Origin: Streptomyces sp. ADI95-17
GTDB lineage: Bacteria > Actinomycetota > Actinomycetes > Streptomycetales > Streptomycetaceae
Length of the DNA: 64,000 nt
Assembly: GCF_003846175.1 (NCBI RefSeq)
Contig: NZ_ML123045.1
Coordinates: 561,617 to 625,616, forward strand
Direction: 5' to 3'
Each line of letters opens with the position of its first letter. Positions within the stretch are counted from its first letter, which is position 1. The position numbers and the translations under genes were made by a program. The notes beneath the pieces were generated by a model. The model saw nothing but the letters and a program-made list of their open reading frames with translations, did no database searches and was not told the DNA's origin. Positions 26,975-34,328 of the stretch are shown here, piece after piece.

Positions 26975-27160
26975 CTCCGGCCCCGTGTACCTCGACGGTG
27001 CCGACCACCGGGGGATCCGGTGGTCCGAGCCGGTCACGACCGCGGACAGGGCATTCCGACTCACCGCCTGCGAAGACGGTTCACGGCTGCGTGGTCAGTG
27101 CCGGATTCGCACCGGCTTCCCCCTGAACGGGCATGATGACGACCCGCACACTCTACCGGG
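26975..27160 (-). ncRNA. Cobalamin riboswitch
   Basis: On the minus strand the leader contains GGGGGAAGCCGGTGCGAATC with its CCGGC closing arm, then CACTGACCACGCAGCCGTGA and a B12-box-like GAGTCGGAATGCCCT. This order is diagnostic of the cobalamin aptamer. Downstream, 27003-27025 forms a perfect 9-bp hairpin (GACCACCGG with CCGGTGGTC) that could be part of the expression platform. It precedes the toroid-SCO2322-ECF operon. The upstream limit is approximate. Confidence 0.88.
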
Positions 27161-27243
27161 CGGCACCGGCCGGACTCCGGGCCGGGAGGAGCGCCCCGTA
27201 CGTGTCACTACTCACGTGCGCGTCACCACACCCACCCCACCGC

Positions 27244-27364
27244 TCACGCCGCGATGACCGCCCCACCACCCACACCGCGACGTACGCCACCGGGTCACGC
27301 CGCTGCGTACGCCACCACTCACACCGCGACGTACGCCACCCGGTCACACCGCGATGTACGTCAC
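27244..27364. repeat. 25-bp tandem repeat derived from the MBL gene's 3' end
   Basis: Units beginning at 27244, 27270, 27295, 27319 and 27344 share a core like TCACACCGCGACGTACGCCAC with a 24-26 base period. The unit at 27344 contains the last codons (VTYIAV) and stop of the minus-strand MBL gene; the others are downstream copies. Confidence 0.85.
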
Positions 27365-28384
27365 AGGCTCGCTCCCCGGCACCGCCTCCGCGCGCCCGAG
27401 CTTCACCAGCCGCCGCAGATGCGCCTCCGCCTCCGAGACGGCGATGTTCCGGGAGCCGTGCGGGATCTGCTCCCAGGGCCGGTTCCACTCCATCCGCTCG
27501 GCCAGCTCCCACGGCGTCAGCGGCTCCGCCAGCAGCCCGAGCAGCCCGGTCAGCCGCTCCTCGTGATGCCCGAGGAGTTCCCGCACGCGCCCCGCCGCAT
27601 CGGTGAAGGCGTACTGGTGGGCGGGCAGTACCTCGGCGGCCCCGAGCCTGCCGATCCGCTCCAGCGAGTCGAGGTAGTCGCCGAGGGGGTCGGTGGCCGT
27701 GGCGTCGTCCGGGTCCTCGTACAGCCCGATGTGCGGACTGATCCCCGGCAGCAGATGGTCCCCCGAGAAGAGCCGTCCCCGCCCCGGCAGATTGCCCGGG
27801 TGCTCCTCCTCCAGGTGCAGGCACACATGCCCGGGCGTGTGCCCCGGTGTCCAGATCGCCCGCAGCCTGCGCCCCGCCAGGTCCAGCAGCTCGCCCGGCA
27901 CGATCTCCCGGTCCGGGAGCGCGGCCCGCAGCCCCGGCAGGGTGCGCGTCCGGCTCCGGCCGGCCGCGGCGGCCCGCAACGGCGCGAGGTGCTCCTCGGG
28001 TGCTCCGACCGCGGTGAGCTTGGCCGCGAGATACGTCAGCCACCTGCCGGGTTCGGACTCCCGGGTACGGCGCACGATCGCGGTGTCCGCCGCATGCATG
28101 GCGATCCAGGCCCCGGAGGCCTCGCGCACCTGCCCGGAGAGCCCGTGGTGGTCGGGGTGGTGGTGGGTGATGACCACACCGTGGATGTCGGCCATCTCCG
28201 TACCGACGGCGGCGAGCCCGGCCCCGAGCGTGTCCCAGGCCTCGGGATCGTCCCACCCGGTGTCGATCAGCACCGGACCTCGATCGGTGTCCAGGACGTG
28301 TACGAGGGTGTGGCCGAGCGGATTGTCCGGGATGGGCACCTTGATGCTGTGCACGCCCCCGCCGTGGTCGGTCACCTGCGTCAT
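27344..28384 (-). CDS. MBL-fold metallo-hydrolase
   Basis: A 346-residue hydrolase with the metal motif ITHHHPDHHG (HxHxDH), later ligands in TPGHTPGHVCLH, FSGDHLLP and the His of PAHQYAF, and a C-terminal winged-helix-like segment (WELAERMEW...AHLRRLVKLGRAE) found in LACTB2-type proteins. Likely substrates are thioesters, esters or phosphodiesters. The start 28384 (MTQVTDHGG) is preferred because a longer frame would run through the KstR-type box at 28449-28462. It is divergent from the aldehyde dehydrogenase gene, and both are probably controlled together. Its 3' end has been tandemly duplicated. Confidence 0.82.
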   Translation of the reverse strand: MTQVTDHGGGVHSIKVPIPDNPLGHTLVHVLDTDRGPVLIDTGWDDPEAWDTLGAGLAAVGTEMADIHGVVITHHHPDHHGLSGQVREASGAWIAMHAADTAIVRRTRESEPGRWLTYLAAKLTAVGAPEEHLAPLRAAAAGRSRTRTLPGLRAALPDREIVPGELLDLAGRRLRAIWTPGHTPGHVCLHLEEEHPGNLPGRGRLFSGDHLLPGISPHIGLYEDPDDATATDPLGDYLDSLERIGRLGAAEVLPAHQYAFTDAAGRVRELLGHHEERLTGLLGLLAEPLTPWELAERMEWNRPWEQIPHGSRNIAVSEAEAHLRRLVKLGRAEAVPGSEPVTYIAV

Positions 28385-28448
28385 GAGGTCCCCATCTCTC
28401 TGGACGGCGTACGGCTTCGCGGCTCCGGTGCGTCGCCCCCACTGTAAC

Positions 28449-28462
28449 GAGAACTTGTTCCA
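28449..28462 (-). promoter_or_regulatory. KstR-type operator, MBL hydrolase side
   Basis: GAGAACTTGTTCCA on the plus strand matches 13 of 14 positions of TnnAACnnGTTnnA (first T is G). It is 65 bp before the MBL hydrolase start. Confidence 0.6.
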
Positions 28463-28568
28463 GTAGTAGCCCCGGTCGACCATCTCGTTTCGGAGTGCTG
28501 TCGCAGGACCGGGTTCGGGTGCCCGCGTGGTGCCGGAAGGCGCTGCCGCAGTCGTGGACTACTGGAAC

Positions 28569-28582
28569 TGGAACTGGTATCA
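28569..28582 (+). promoter_or_regulatory. KstR-type operator, aldehyde dehydrogenase side
   Basis: TGGAACTGGTATCA matches 13 of 14 positions (third base of GTT is A). It overlaps a perfect palindrome at 28571-28586 (GAACTG, GTAT, CAGTTC) and is 61 bp before the dehydrogenase ATG. Confidence 0.6.
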
Positions 28583-28642
28583 GTTCTGACACGGAGTCAG
28601 ATGTTGAGTCGGGTACGCACCGGTTCGCGGGAGGCAGTAGCC

Positions 28643-30103
28643 ATGACCGAGCTTGTCGAACACGGAAAACTTTTCATCGGCGGGGAGTTGGCCGATCCGC
28701 TGGGCCGGGAAGTGATCGAGGTCGTCTCGCCCCACACCGAGCAGGTCATCGGCCGGGTGCCGCACGCCTCCCGGGCGGATGTGGACGCGGCCGTCGCCGC
28801 CGGGCGGCGGGCGTTCGACGAGGGGCCCTGGCCCCGGATGAGCCTGGACGAGCGGATCGCGGCGGTGACCAGGATCAAGGACGCGTTCGCCGTCCGGTAC
28901 GAGGAGATCGCCCGGGTCATCAGCTCGGAGAACGGCACCCCGTACACGTCGAGCGTCATGGTGCAGGCGCTCGCCGCGATGATGGTGTGGGACTCGGCGA
29001 TCACCGTGGCCCGCGACTTCGCGTACGAGGAGCGGCGGACCGGGGCGCTCGGGCCGTTGCTGGTGCGGCGGGAGCCGGTCGGAGTGGTCGCGGCCGTGGT
29101 GCCGTGGAACGTTCCGCAGTTCACCGCCGCCGCCAAGCTCGCGCCCGCGCTGCTGGCGGGCTGCTCCGCCGTGCTCAAGGTCTCGCCCGAATCCCCGCTG
29201 GACGCCTACATCCTGGCCGAGATCGCCGCCGACGCCGGGCTGCCGGAGGGCGTGCTCTCCATCCTTCCGGCCGACCGCGAGGTCAGTGAGTACCTGGTCG
29301 GGCACCCCGGCGTCGACAAGGTGTCGTTCACCGGGTCGGTGGCCGCCGGGCGCCGGGTGATGGAGGTCGCCTCCCGCAACCTCACCCGCGTCACACTGGA
29401 GTTGGGCGGCAAGTCCGCCGCCGTGATCCTTCCCGACGCCGATCTGGACGCCGCCGTCGCGGGCATCGTCCCCTTCGCCTGGATGATCAACGGCCAGGCG
29501 TGCGTGGCCCAGACCCGCATCCTCGTCCCGCGCTCCCGCTACGACGAGACGGCCGAGGCGTTCGCTGCCGCGGCGTCCGCGCTGAAGGTCGGCGACCCGC
29601 TCGACCCGGCCACCGAACTCGGCCCCCTGGTCGCACAGCGCCAGCAGCGGCGCTCGCTCGACTACATCCGGATCGGGCAGGACGAGGGCGCCAAGATCCT
29701 CACCGGCGGCGGCCGCCCGGCGTCCCAGGAACGGGGCTGGTACGTCGAGCCGACCCTCTTCGGCGACGTCGACAACTCGATGCGGATCGCCCGCGAGGAA
29801 ATCTTCGGCCCCGTCATCTGCCTGCTGCCGTACGGAGACGAGGACGAGGCCGTACGGATCGCCAACGACTCCGACTACGGGCTTAGCGGCAGCGTCTGGA
29901 CCGCCGACACCGAGCGCGGCATCGACATCGCCCGCCGGGTCAGGACGGGCACGTACAGCGTGAACACCTTCAGCCTCGACATGCTCGGCCCGTTCGGCGG
30001 GTACAAGAACTCCGGCCTGGGCCGGGAGTTCGGGCCCGAGGGATACGGCGAGTACTTCGAGCACAAGATGATCCACCTGCCGGCCGGATACGAGGGGGCG
30101 TGA
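28643..30103 (+). CDS. NAD(P)-dependent aldehyde dehydrogenase
   Basis: A 486-residue ALDH-superfamily enzyme. Landmarks are VVPWNVPQFTAAAKLAPALLAG (cofactor site), SFTGSVAAGRRVME, the general base Glu in VTLELGGKS, the catalytic Cys in NGQACVAQTRILV and the C-terminal GPFGGYKNSGLGREFGPEG. It converts aldehydes to acids. The ATG at 28643 has GGGAGG eight bases upstream. The stop overlaps the ferredoxin start (TGATG). A KstR-type box upstream places it with the CYP125-like P450; it could oxidise a P450-generated side-chain aldehyde, which is inference. Confidence 0.88.
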   Translation: MTELVEHGKLFIGGELADPLGREVIEVVSPHTEQVIGRVPHASRADVDAAVAAGRRAFDEGPWPRMSLDERIAAVTRIKDAFAVRYEEIARVISSENGTPYTSSVMVQALAAMMVWDSAITVARDFAYEERRTGALGPLLVRREPVGVVAAVVPWNVPQFTAAAKLAPALLAGCSAVLKVSPESPLDAYILAEIAADAGLPEGVLSILPADREVSEYLVGHPGVDKVSFTGSVAAGRRVMEVASRNLTRVTLELGGKSAAVILPDADLDAAVAGIVPFAWMINGQACVAQTRILVPRSRYDETAEAFAAAASALKVGDPLDPATELGPLVAQRQQRRSLDYIRIGQDEGAKILTGGGRPASQERGWYVEPTLFGDVDNSMRIAREEIFGPVICLLPYGDEDEAVRIANDSDYGLSGSVWTADTERGIDIARRVRTGTYSVNTFSLDMLGPFGGYKNSGLGREFGPEGYGEYFEHKMIHLPAGYEGA

Positions 30104-30336
30104 TGGGCGACCGCTGGGCCGTCGAGGTCGACCGAGGGGTCTGCATCGGCTCCGGGATGTGTGTGAACCACGCGCCGGGCGCCTTCGCCCTGGACACCGC
30201 CCGCCAGTCCCGCCCGTCGGCCCCGGAGACCGACGCCGACGAGAGGGTCCTCGCGGCGGCGGAGGGGTGCCCGGTCGAGGCGATCACGATCACACTGACC
30301 GACTCGGGAGAGGTCGTTTTCCCACCGGAGGAGTAG
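30103..30336 (+). CDS. 3Fe-4S-type ferredoxin, likely P450 redox partner
   Basis: A 77-residue protein with VCIGSGMCVNHAPGAF and AAEGCPVEAI, giving the C-x5-C...C-P pattern of single-cluster 3Fe-4S ferredoxins that serve actinobacterial P450s. The start overlaps the aldehyde dehydrogenase stop by one base, so the two are translationally coupled. No P450 is adjacent; the nearest is the CYP125-like enzyme at 15.1-16.4 kb, which shares the same predicted operator type. The next gene is convergent. Confidence 0.88.
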   Translation: MGDRWAVEVDRGVCIGSGMCVNHAPGAFALDTARQSRPSAPETDADERVLAAAEGCPVEAITITLTDSGEVVFPPEE

Positions 30337-30445
30337 GCGGCGGTTGTCGCAGGGTGAGGATCCCCGCAGGTGCGGTCCTCGCCCGAGGCCCACGCCAGGG
30401 CCTCCGGTGCGTGGGGCGGTGCGGCTACGCCGTGCTCCCGCCGGC

Positions 30446-32080
30446 TCAGGCGTACCGGCGCAGCAGTCCGGCCACGTACGCCTCCAGTCGTTCCCCCAGT
30501 ACCTCGGGCGTCAGATCGTCCCGCCCCAGCTCGCGCCACGGTCCGGCCAGTTTCGCCGCGTCGGGGCAGTAGTGCAGGGCGTCGAGCAGCCGCCAGTACA
30601 GGTGGTCGGGGCCGGTGGCGAGGCCGTGGCCGCCCCGTGCCTCGTACCGGTCGCGGAAGTCCAGCCCGTACGCCGGTCCGTGCAGCAGGGCGAGCGCGGT
30701 CGAGCAGTGCGCCACGTCCAGGTCGGCCGGGCCCCACGAGGTCTCGACCCAGTCCACGACACCGGTGATCCGCAGCTCGGGCCCGGTGCCCGCGAAGAGC
30801 ACGTTCCCGGGGTGGAAGTCGCGGTGCAGGAAGCGGCCTTCGTACGGTGGCGGGTCGCGGCGGATCACGTCCACGGCCCGCTCCCACAGGGGTCCGTCCG
30901 GGGTGCGGACGCGTTCCGGGGACGTCCATGCCTGGCAGGTGCGCGGCCTTTCGGCCGGTACGACGCCGTGGACGCGGACGAGTTGGGCCGCGAGCAGGTC
31001 CAGGCGTCGGTCGAGGTCGTCCCCGTCGACGCGGACGCGGCCCGGCAGCGCGGACATCAACAGGGTCGGGTGGTCGCAGTGTTCGGCGGTGGCGTCCACG
31101 GCGACGAGACCGGGCGCGGGGACGGAGTCCTGTTCGGCGAGCAGCGCCAGGACGGACGCCTCGCGGTTCAGCAGCCCGGACCCGTGGTGGCGGAAGAAGG
31201 GCTTCACGAAGGTGCGTTGCACCAGGTCCGTGCCGTCGTCGAGGGTGAGCCGGCGCATCTGGGAGCTCCAGCCGCCGGCCAGGAGACGGGAGCCGGCGAC
31301 CGAGCGGCCGGGGCCGATCTGCTTGGCCACCCACGCGCGCGTCGCCGTCCAGCCCCGGTTGTCGAGCCCGGTCAGCACCGCCGCCACGAACTCCCGCCGG
31401 TCGTCGCCGTGGTCGCCGAGCCACAGGCCCAGTCGGTGCGATGCGTCCGGCAGGTCGAGCCGTGTGTACTGGGCGCGCGCGGCCAGCGCTTCCTGTACGG
31501 CCTCGGTCACCGCCGGCGGGATCACCGCGTCCGTGCCCGGCACGGCGAGCACGGCCCGGCCCTCGTACGCCCGCAGCGCGTCGAGCGCGGGTGCCTCCCG
31601 CCAGCTGTCCGGCCGCCGGATGATTCCGCTGAACCGGCCGTTCCCGTCCCCGAAGGGCTCGTCCCACGCCTCGGCGGCGTACACGGCGGGCGCGCACAGT
31701 CCCAGCGCCGCCACGCGGTCCCCGTAGTGCCGGGCGAGATCGGCCACCGTCTGCCCGCTCATGCTGAACCCCACCAGGACCAGCGGCCCGTCCGCCCCCG
31801 CGTACGCCTCGATCACCGCCACGGCCTGCTCGAACCGTCGCCGTAGGCTCAACTCGCCGAGCCGTCCGGTGCTTTCGCCGTGCCCGGAGAAGTCGAAGGC
31901 GATCGTGCGGCAGCCGTGGGCCACGAACTCCCGCACCAGCGGCAGCAGTCGCTCCTTGCTGCCGGTGCCCGCTCCGTGCAGCAGCACGGCGGTGGTCCCG
32001 GACGGCTCACCGCCGTGCACACCGCTGAGCCGTTCGCCGCCGTGGTCATGGGTGAAGTCGAGGAGCATGCCCCCATTCAC
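30446..32080 (-). CDS. Alpha/beta-hydrolase fused to an aminoglycoside-phosphotransferase-like kinase
   Basis: A 544-residue two-domain protein. Residues about 1-235 are an alpha/beta hydrolase (VLLHGAGTGSKERLLP, FDFSGHGEST, nucleophile LVGFSMSGQTVA, His in LPDASHRLG). Residues about 250-540 are an APH-type kinase with the catalytic HRDFHPGNVLF and the metal-binding VVDWVETSWG. Each domain looks complete. The joint function is unknown; small-molecule phosphorylation plus de-esterification is possible. The GTG at 32080 gives the longest frame; an ATG at 32068 is an alternative. Ribosome sites are weak for both. Confidence 0.82.
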   Translation of the reverse strand: MNGGMLLDFTHDHGGERLSGVHGGEPSGTTAVLLHGAGTGSKERLLPLVREFVAHGCRTIAFDFSGHGESTGRLGELSLRRRFEQAVAVIEAYAGADGPLVLVGFSMSGQTVADLARHYGDRVAALGLCAPAVYAAEAWDEPFGDGNGRFSGIIRRPDSWREAPALDALRAYEGRAVLAVPGTDAVIPPAVTEAVQEALAARAQYTRLDLPDASHRLGLWLGDHGDDRREFVAAVLTGLDNRGWTATRAWVAKQIGPGRSVAGSRLLAGGWSSQMRRLTLDDGTDLVQRTFVKPFFRHHGSGLLNREASVLALLAEQDSVPAPGLVAVDATAEHCDHPTLLMSALPGRVRVDGDDLDRRLDLLAAQLVRVHGVVPAERPRTCQAWTSPERVRTPDGPLWERAVDVIRRDPPPYEGRFLHRDFHPGNVLFAGTGPELRITGVVDWVETSWGPADLDVAHCSTALALLHGPAYGLDFRDRYEARGGHGLATGPDHLYWRLLDALHYCPDAAKLAGPWRELGRDDLTPEVLGERLEAYVAGLLRRYA

Positions 32081-32542
32081 TCACGAACCACTCACGCACG
32101 GCCTCTGTCCCCCGCAGGGGGGCGTAGCGTACGCCGGCTTTCTGTGGGGAGTGCCGGGTCGGCTCCCTTGTGCCGGAATTTAACCTAATTTTCTTGTTGA
32201 ATTTTATGTGTGCATGACGCATGTAGTTGTGTGGGGTGGGGTGCTTTCGTGGAGTTTCCTTTCGGTCAAAAGGTGGATGTGGAATGTTCAACACCTGGCT
32301 AAGGATTTCGCCGCGGAGGGGGTTCGGGGGGACTGTCGGCGCGGTCTGGTGGCGTGTTGAGCTGGGGCTATCGCTGAGAGTTGATCGAATGTCGCGCCTC
32401 GTGTTCGCATCTCGCCGATGCCTTTGTGCCGCTGCCGGGCGTACGGTCTCAACGGATTGTTGACCAAGATCCACATCTCTCGAATGCGGCGATGTGGATG
32501 TATTCGGTGTGCCCTCGTTCGCCATGTCTCAAAGGAGAAGAC
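32081..32542. other. Leader/promoter region between the fusion gene and the urea operon
   Basis: No supported gene. Positions 32176-32230 are unusually AT-rich for this genome (TTTAACCTAATTTTCTTGTT and following) and probably hold promoters. An inverted repeat ATCCACATC (32469-32477) / GATGTGGAT (32491-32499) with a 13-base spacer sits 44 bp before the urea transporter start and may be an operator or leader hairpin. I could not find a convincing GlnR box. Confidence 0.5.
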
Positions 32543-33529
32543 GTGCCCGCAGCAGAACAGGCGGTGCGGATACGGGGCCGGGTATTTCCCCGGGGCCGGG
32601 CGGTTCCACGGGCCGGGGCGGTGCAGCTGCGCGGGATCGCGCAGGTGGTGCTCGTCGGCAGCCCGTGGTCCGGGCTGCTGTTCGCGGTCGCGCTGTTCGT
32701 CGGCGGGTGGCGGCTCGGGGTGTTCGGGCTGCTCGGGACCGCCGCGTCCACCGGGGCGGCGGTCCTGCTCGGGGCCGACCGGAAGGGCGTGGAGCAGGGG
32801 CTTCAGGGCTACTGCGGGTGCCTGACCGGCATCGCCCTGGTGATCCGGCTCGGCGCCTCGTGGCGGACGGCCGTGCTGGTCGTGCTCGCGGCGGCGGTCT
32901 GCGCCGTGCTGAGCGGGGCGGTGGGCCGCCTGCTCACCCCCCTCGGGCTGCCCGTGCTCACGGCCCCCTACTGTCTGGTCGTCAGTGCCCTGACGGTCGC
33001 CCTGTCGAAGGGCCCGGTCGCCGTCGGCGCGACCGCGCGGGTGCCGGGGTTCACGGAGCTGACGGCCGCCGAAGCGGGGCGGGCGCTCTGCGCCAACATC
33101 GGCCAGATCTTCTTCCTGGACACGTGGTACGCGGGCCTGATCGTGCTCGCCGGGCTCCTTGTCGCCTCCCGGACCGTGGCGCTCGCGGCGGTGGGGGCCA
33201 GCGCCGTGGCGCTCGTGACGGCCTGCGCGGCCGGGCTGCCCGCCGCCTCGATCGCCGACGGGCTGTACGGCTACAACGCGGTGCTCTGCGCCATCGCGCT
33301 GGGCGCCGTGTTCCTGACCCCCACTGTGTGGACCGCCGGTTACGCGGTACTCGCCGCCGTCGCCTCGGTCCCCTTCGCCGCCGCCTGGGAAGCCTTCGCC
33401 CAGCCGTCCGGCACAACCCCCTTCACCTGGCCGTTCACCGTGACGACCTGGCTCTTCCTGGCGGCCGGTCCGGCTCTGGACCGCCCCGGGCTCTCCTTCG
33501 GACACGCATCTTCGAGAAAGCAGACGTGA
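32543..33529 (+). CDS. Urea transporter (UT family)
   Basis: A 328-residue membrane protein with about ten helices and a twofold internal repeat. [22 protein letters not shown] and [20 protein letters not shown] are the two equivalent channel-lining regions, with [15 protein letters not shown] and [15 protein letters not shown] as the matching N-A/G selectivity loops. This is the pattern of the UT/Yut urea channel family. The GTG at 32543 has AAAGGAG six bases upstream. Only 4 bp separate it from ureA, so urea uptake and hydrolysis are one operon. Confidence 0.85.
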   Translation: MPAAEQAVRIRGRVFPRGRAVPRAGAVQLRGIAQVVLVGSPWSGLLFAVALFVGGWRLGVFGLLGTAASTGAAVLLGADRKGVEQGLQGYCGCLTGIALVIRLGASWRTAVLVVLAAAVCAVLSGAVGRLLTPLGLPVLTAPYCLVVSALTVALSKGPVAVGATARVPGFTELTAAEAGRALCANIGQIFFLDTWYAGLIVLAGLLVASRTVALAAVGASAVALVTACAAGLPAASIADGLYGYNAVLCAIALGAVFLTPTVWTAGYAVLAAVASVPFAAAWEAFAQPSGTTPFTWPFTVTTWLFLAAGPALDRPGLSFGHASSRKQT

Positions 33530-33533
33530 CGTC

Positions 33534-33839
33534 ATGAACCTCGCACCGCGGGAAATCGACAAACTCCATGTCTACGTGGTCGCGGACCTGGCCCGCCGCC
33601 GCCGCGACCGGGGAACCAAGCTCAACTACAGCGAAGCCGCCGCCCTGATCACCGAGGCCGTCCTGGAGGCCGCCCGCGACGGCCACACCGTCGCCGAATG
33701 CATGGAGCTGGGCCGCAGGGTCGTCAAGGGCGACGACGTGATGCCCGGCGTACGGGAGATGCTCACCGTCCTCCAGGTCGAGACGGCCTTCGTCGACGGG
33801 ACGAAGCTGGTCACCTGCCACGACCCGATCAGCGCCTGA
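33534..33839 (+). CDS. ureA: Urease gamma subunit
   Basis: A 101-residue protein starting [20 protein letters not shown]. It has the family motifs [21 protein letters not shown] and [21 protein letters not shown]. It forms part of the (UreABC)3 enzyme that hydrolyses urea to ammonia and carbamate. Length is normal. It follows the urea transporter by four bases and is separated from ureB by a 9-bp tandem repeat. Confidence 0.96.
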   Translation: MNLAPREIDKLHVYVVADLARRRRDRGTKLNYSEAAALITEAVLEAARDGHTVAECMELGRRVVKGDDVMPGVREMLTVLQVETAFVDGTKLVTCHDPISA

Positions 33840-33902
33840 GACGTCCGAGACACCTGAGACGTCCGAGGCGTCCGAGACACCTGAGACGTCCGAGACGACT
33901 GA
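33840..33902. repeat. 9-bp tandem repeat between ureA and ureB
   Basis: Seven exact-period 9-base units (GACGTCCGA, GACACCTGA, GACGTCCGA, GGCGTCCGA, GACACCTGA, GACGTCCGA, GACGACTGA) start at the base after the ureA stop and end just before the ureB ribosome site. Confidence 0.9.
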
Positions 33903-33920
33903 GAGACCTAGGAGACACAG

Positions 33921-34328
33921 ATGTCGGGCGGAGCCCACTACCTCTACGGGGACGACCCCGTGGAGATCAACGCCAACCGTGCCAGGACCAGGCTCACCGT
34001 CGCCAACACCGGTGACCGGGCCGTCCAGGTCGGCTCCCACTACCACTTCTTCGAGACCAACCGCGCCCTGCGCTTCGACCGCGAGGCCGCCTACGGCATG
34101 CGCCTGGACATCCCCTCCGGAACCGCGGTGCGCTTCGAGCCCGGCGACACCCGCGAGGTGGAGCTCTGCGCCTTCGGCGGCAACGGGCGGCTCACCGGCT
34201 TCGCCGCACTCGTCAACGGCGGCCTGTCCGCCCCGGACACCCGGCGCGACGCGCTCCGCCGCGCCGCGGAACTCGGCTTCGTGCAGCCCGGGTCCGGAAC
34301 CGAGAAGAACGAGGAGGAGCGGATCTGA
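33921..34328 (+). CDS. ureB: Urease beta subunit
   Basis: A 135-residue protein with [21 protein letters not shown] and [27 protein letters not shown], both signature segments of urease beta. The tail ([12 protein letters not shown]) is longer than in many homologues. An AGGAGA ribosome site follows the repeat tract. The stop overlaps the ureC start by one base (TGATG). Confidence 0.96.
   Translation: MSGGAHYLYGDDPVEINANRARTRLTVANTGDRAVQVGSHYHFFETNRALRFDREAAYGMRLDIPSGTAVRFEPGDTREVELCAFGGNGRLTGFAALVNGGLSAPDTRRDALRRAAELGFVQPGSGTEKNEEERI

Noticed and set aside
27244..27364. CRISPR array
   Set aside because: Units of 24-26 bp are contiguous, with no unique spacers, and derive from the adjacent gene end. 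It is a plain tandem repeat, as are the arrays at 2105, 7374, 33840 and 58271.
32176..32230. GlnR operator in the AT-rich part of the urea operon leader
   Set aside because: I looked for the GTnAC-n6-GAAAC pattern on both strands and found no acceptable pair.
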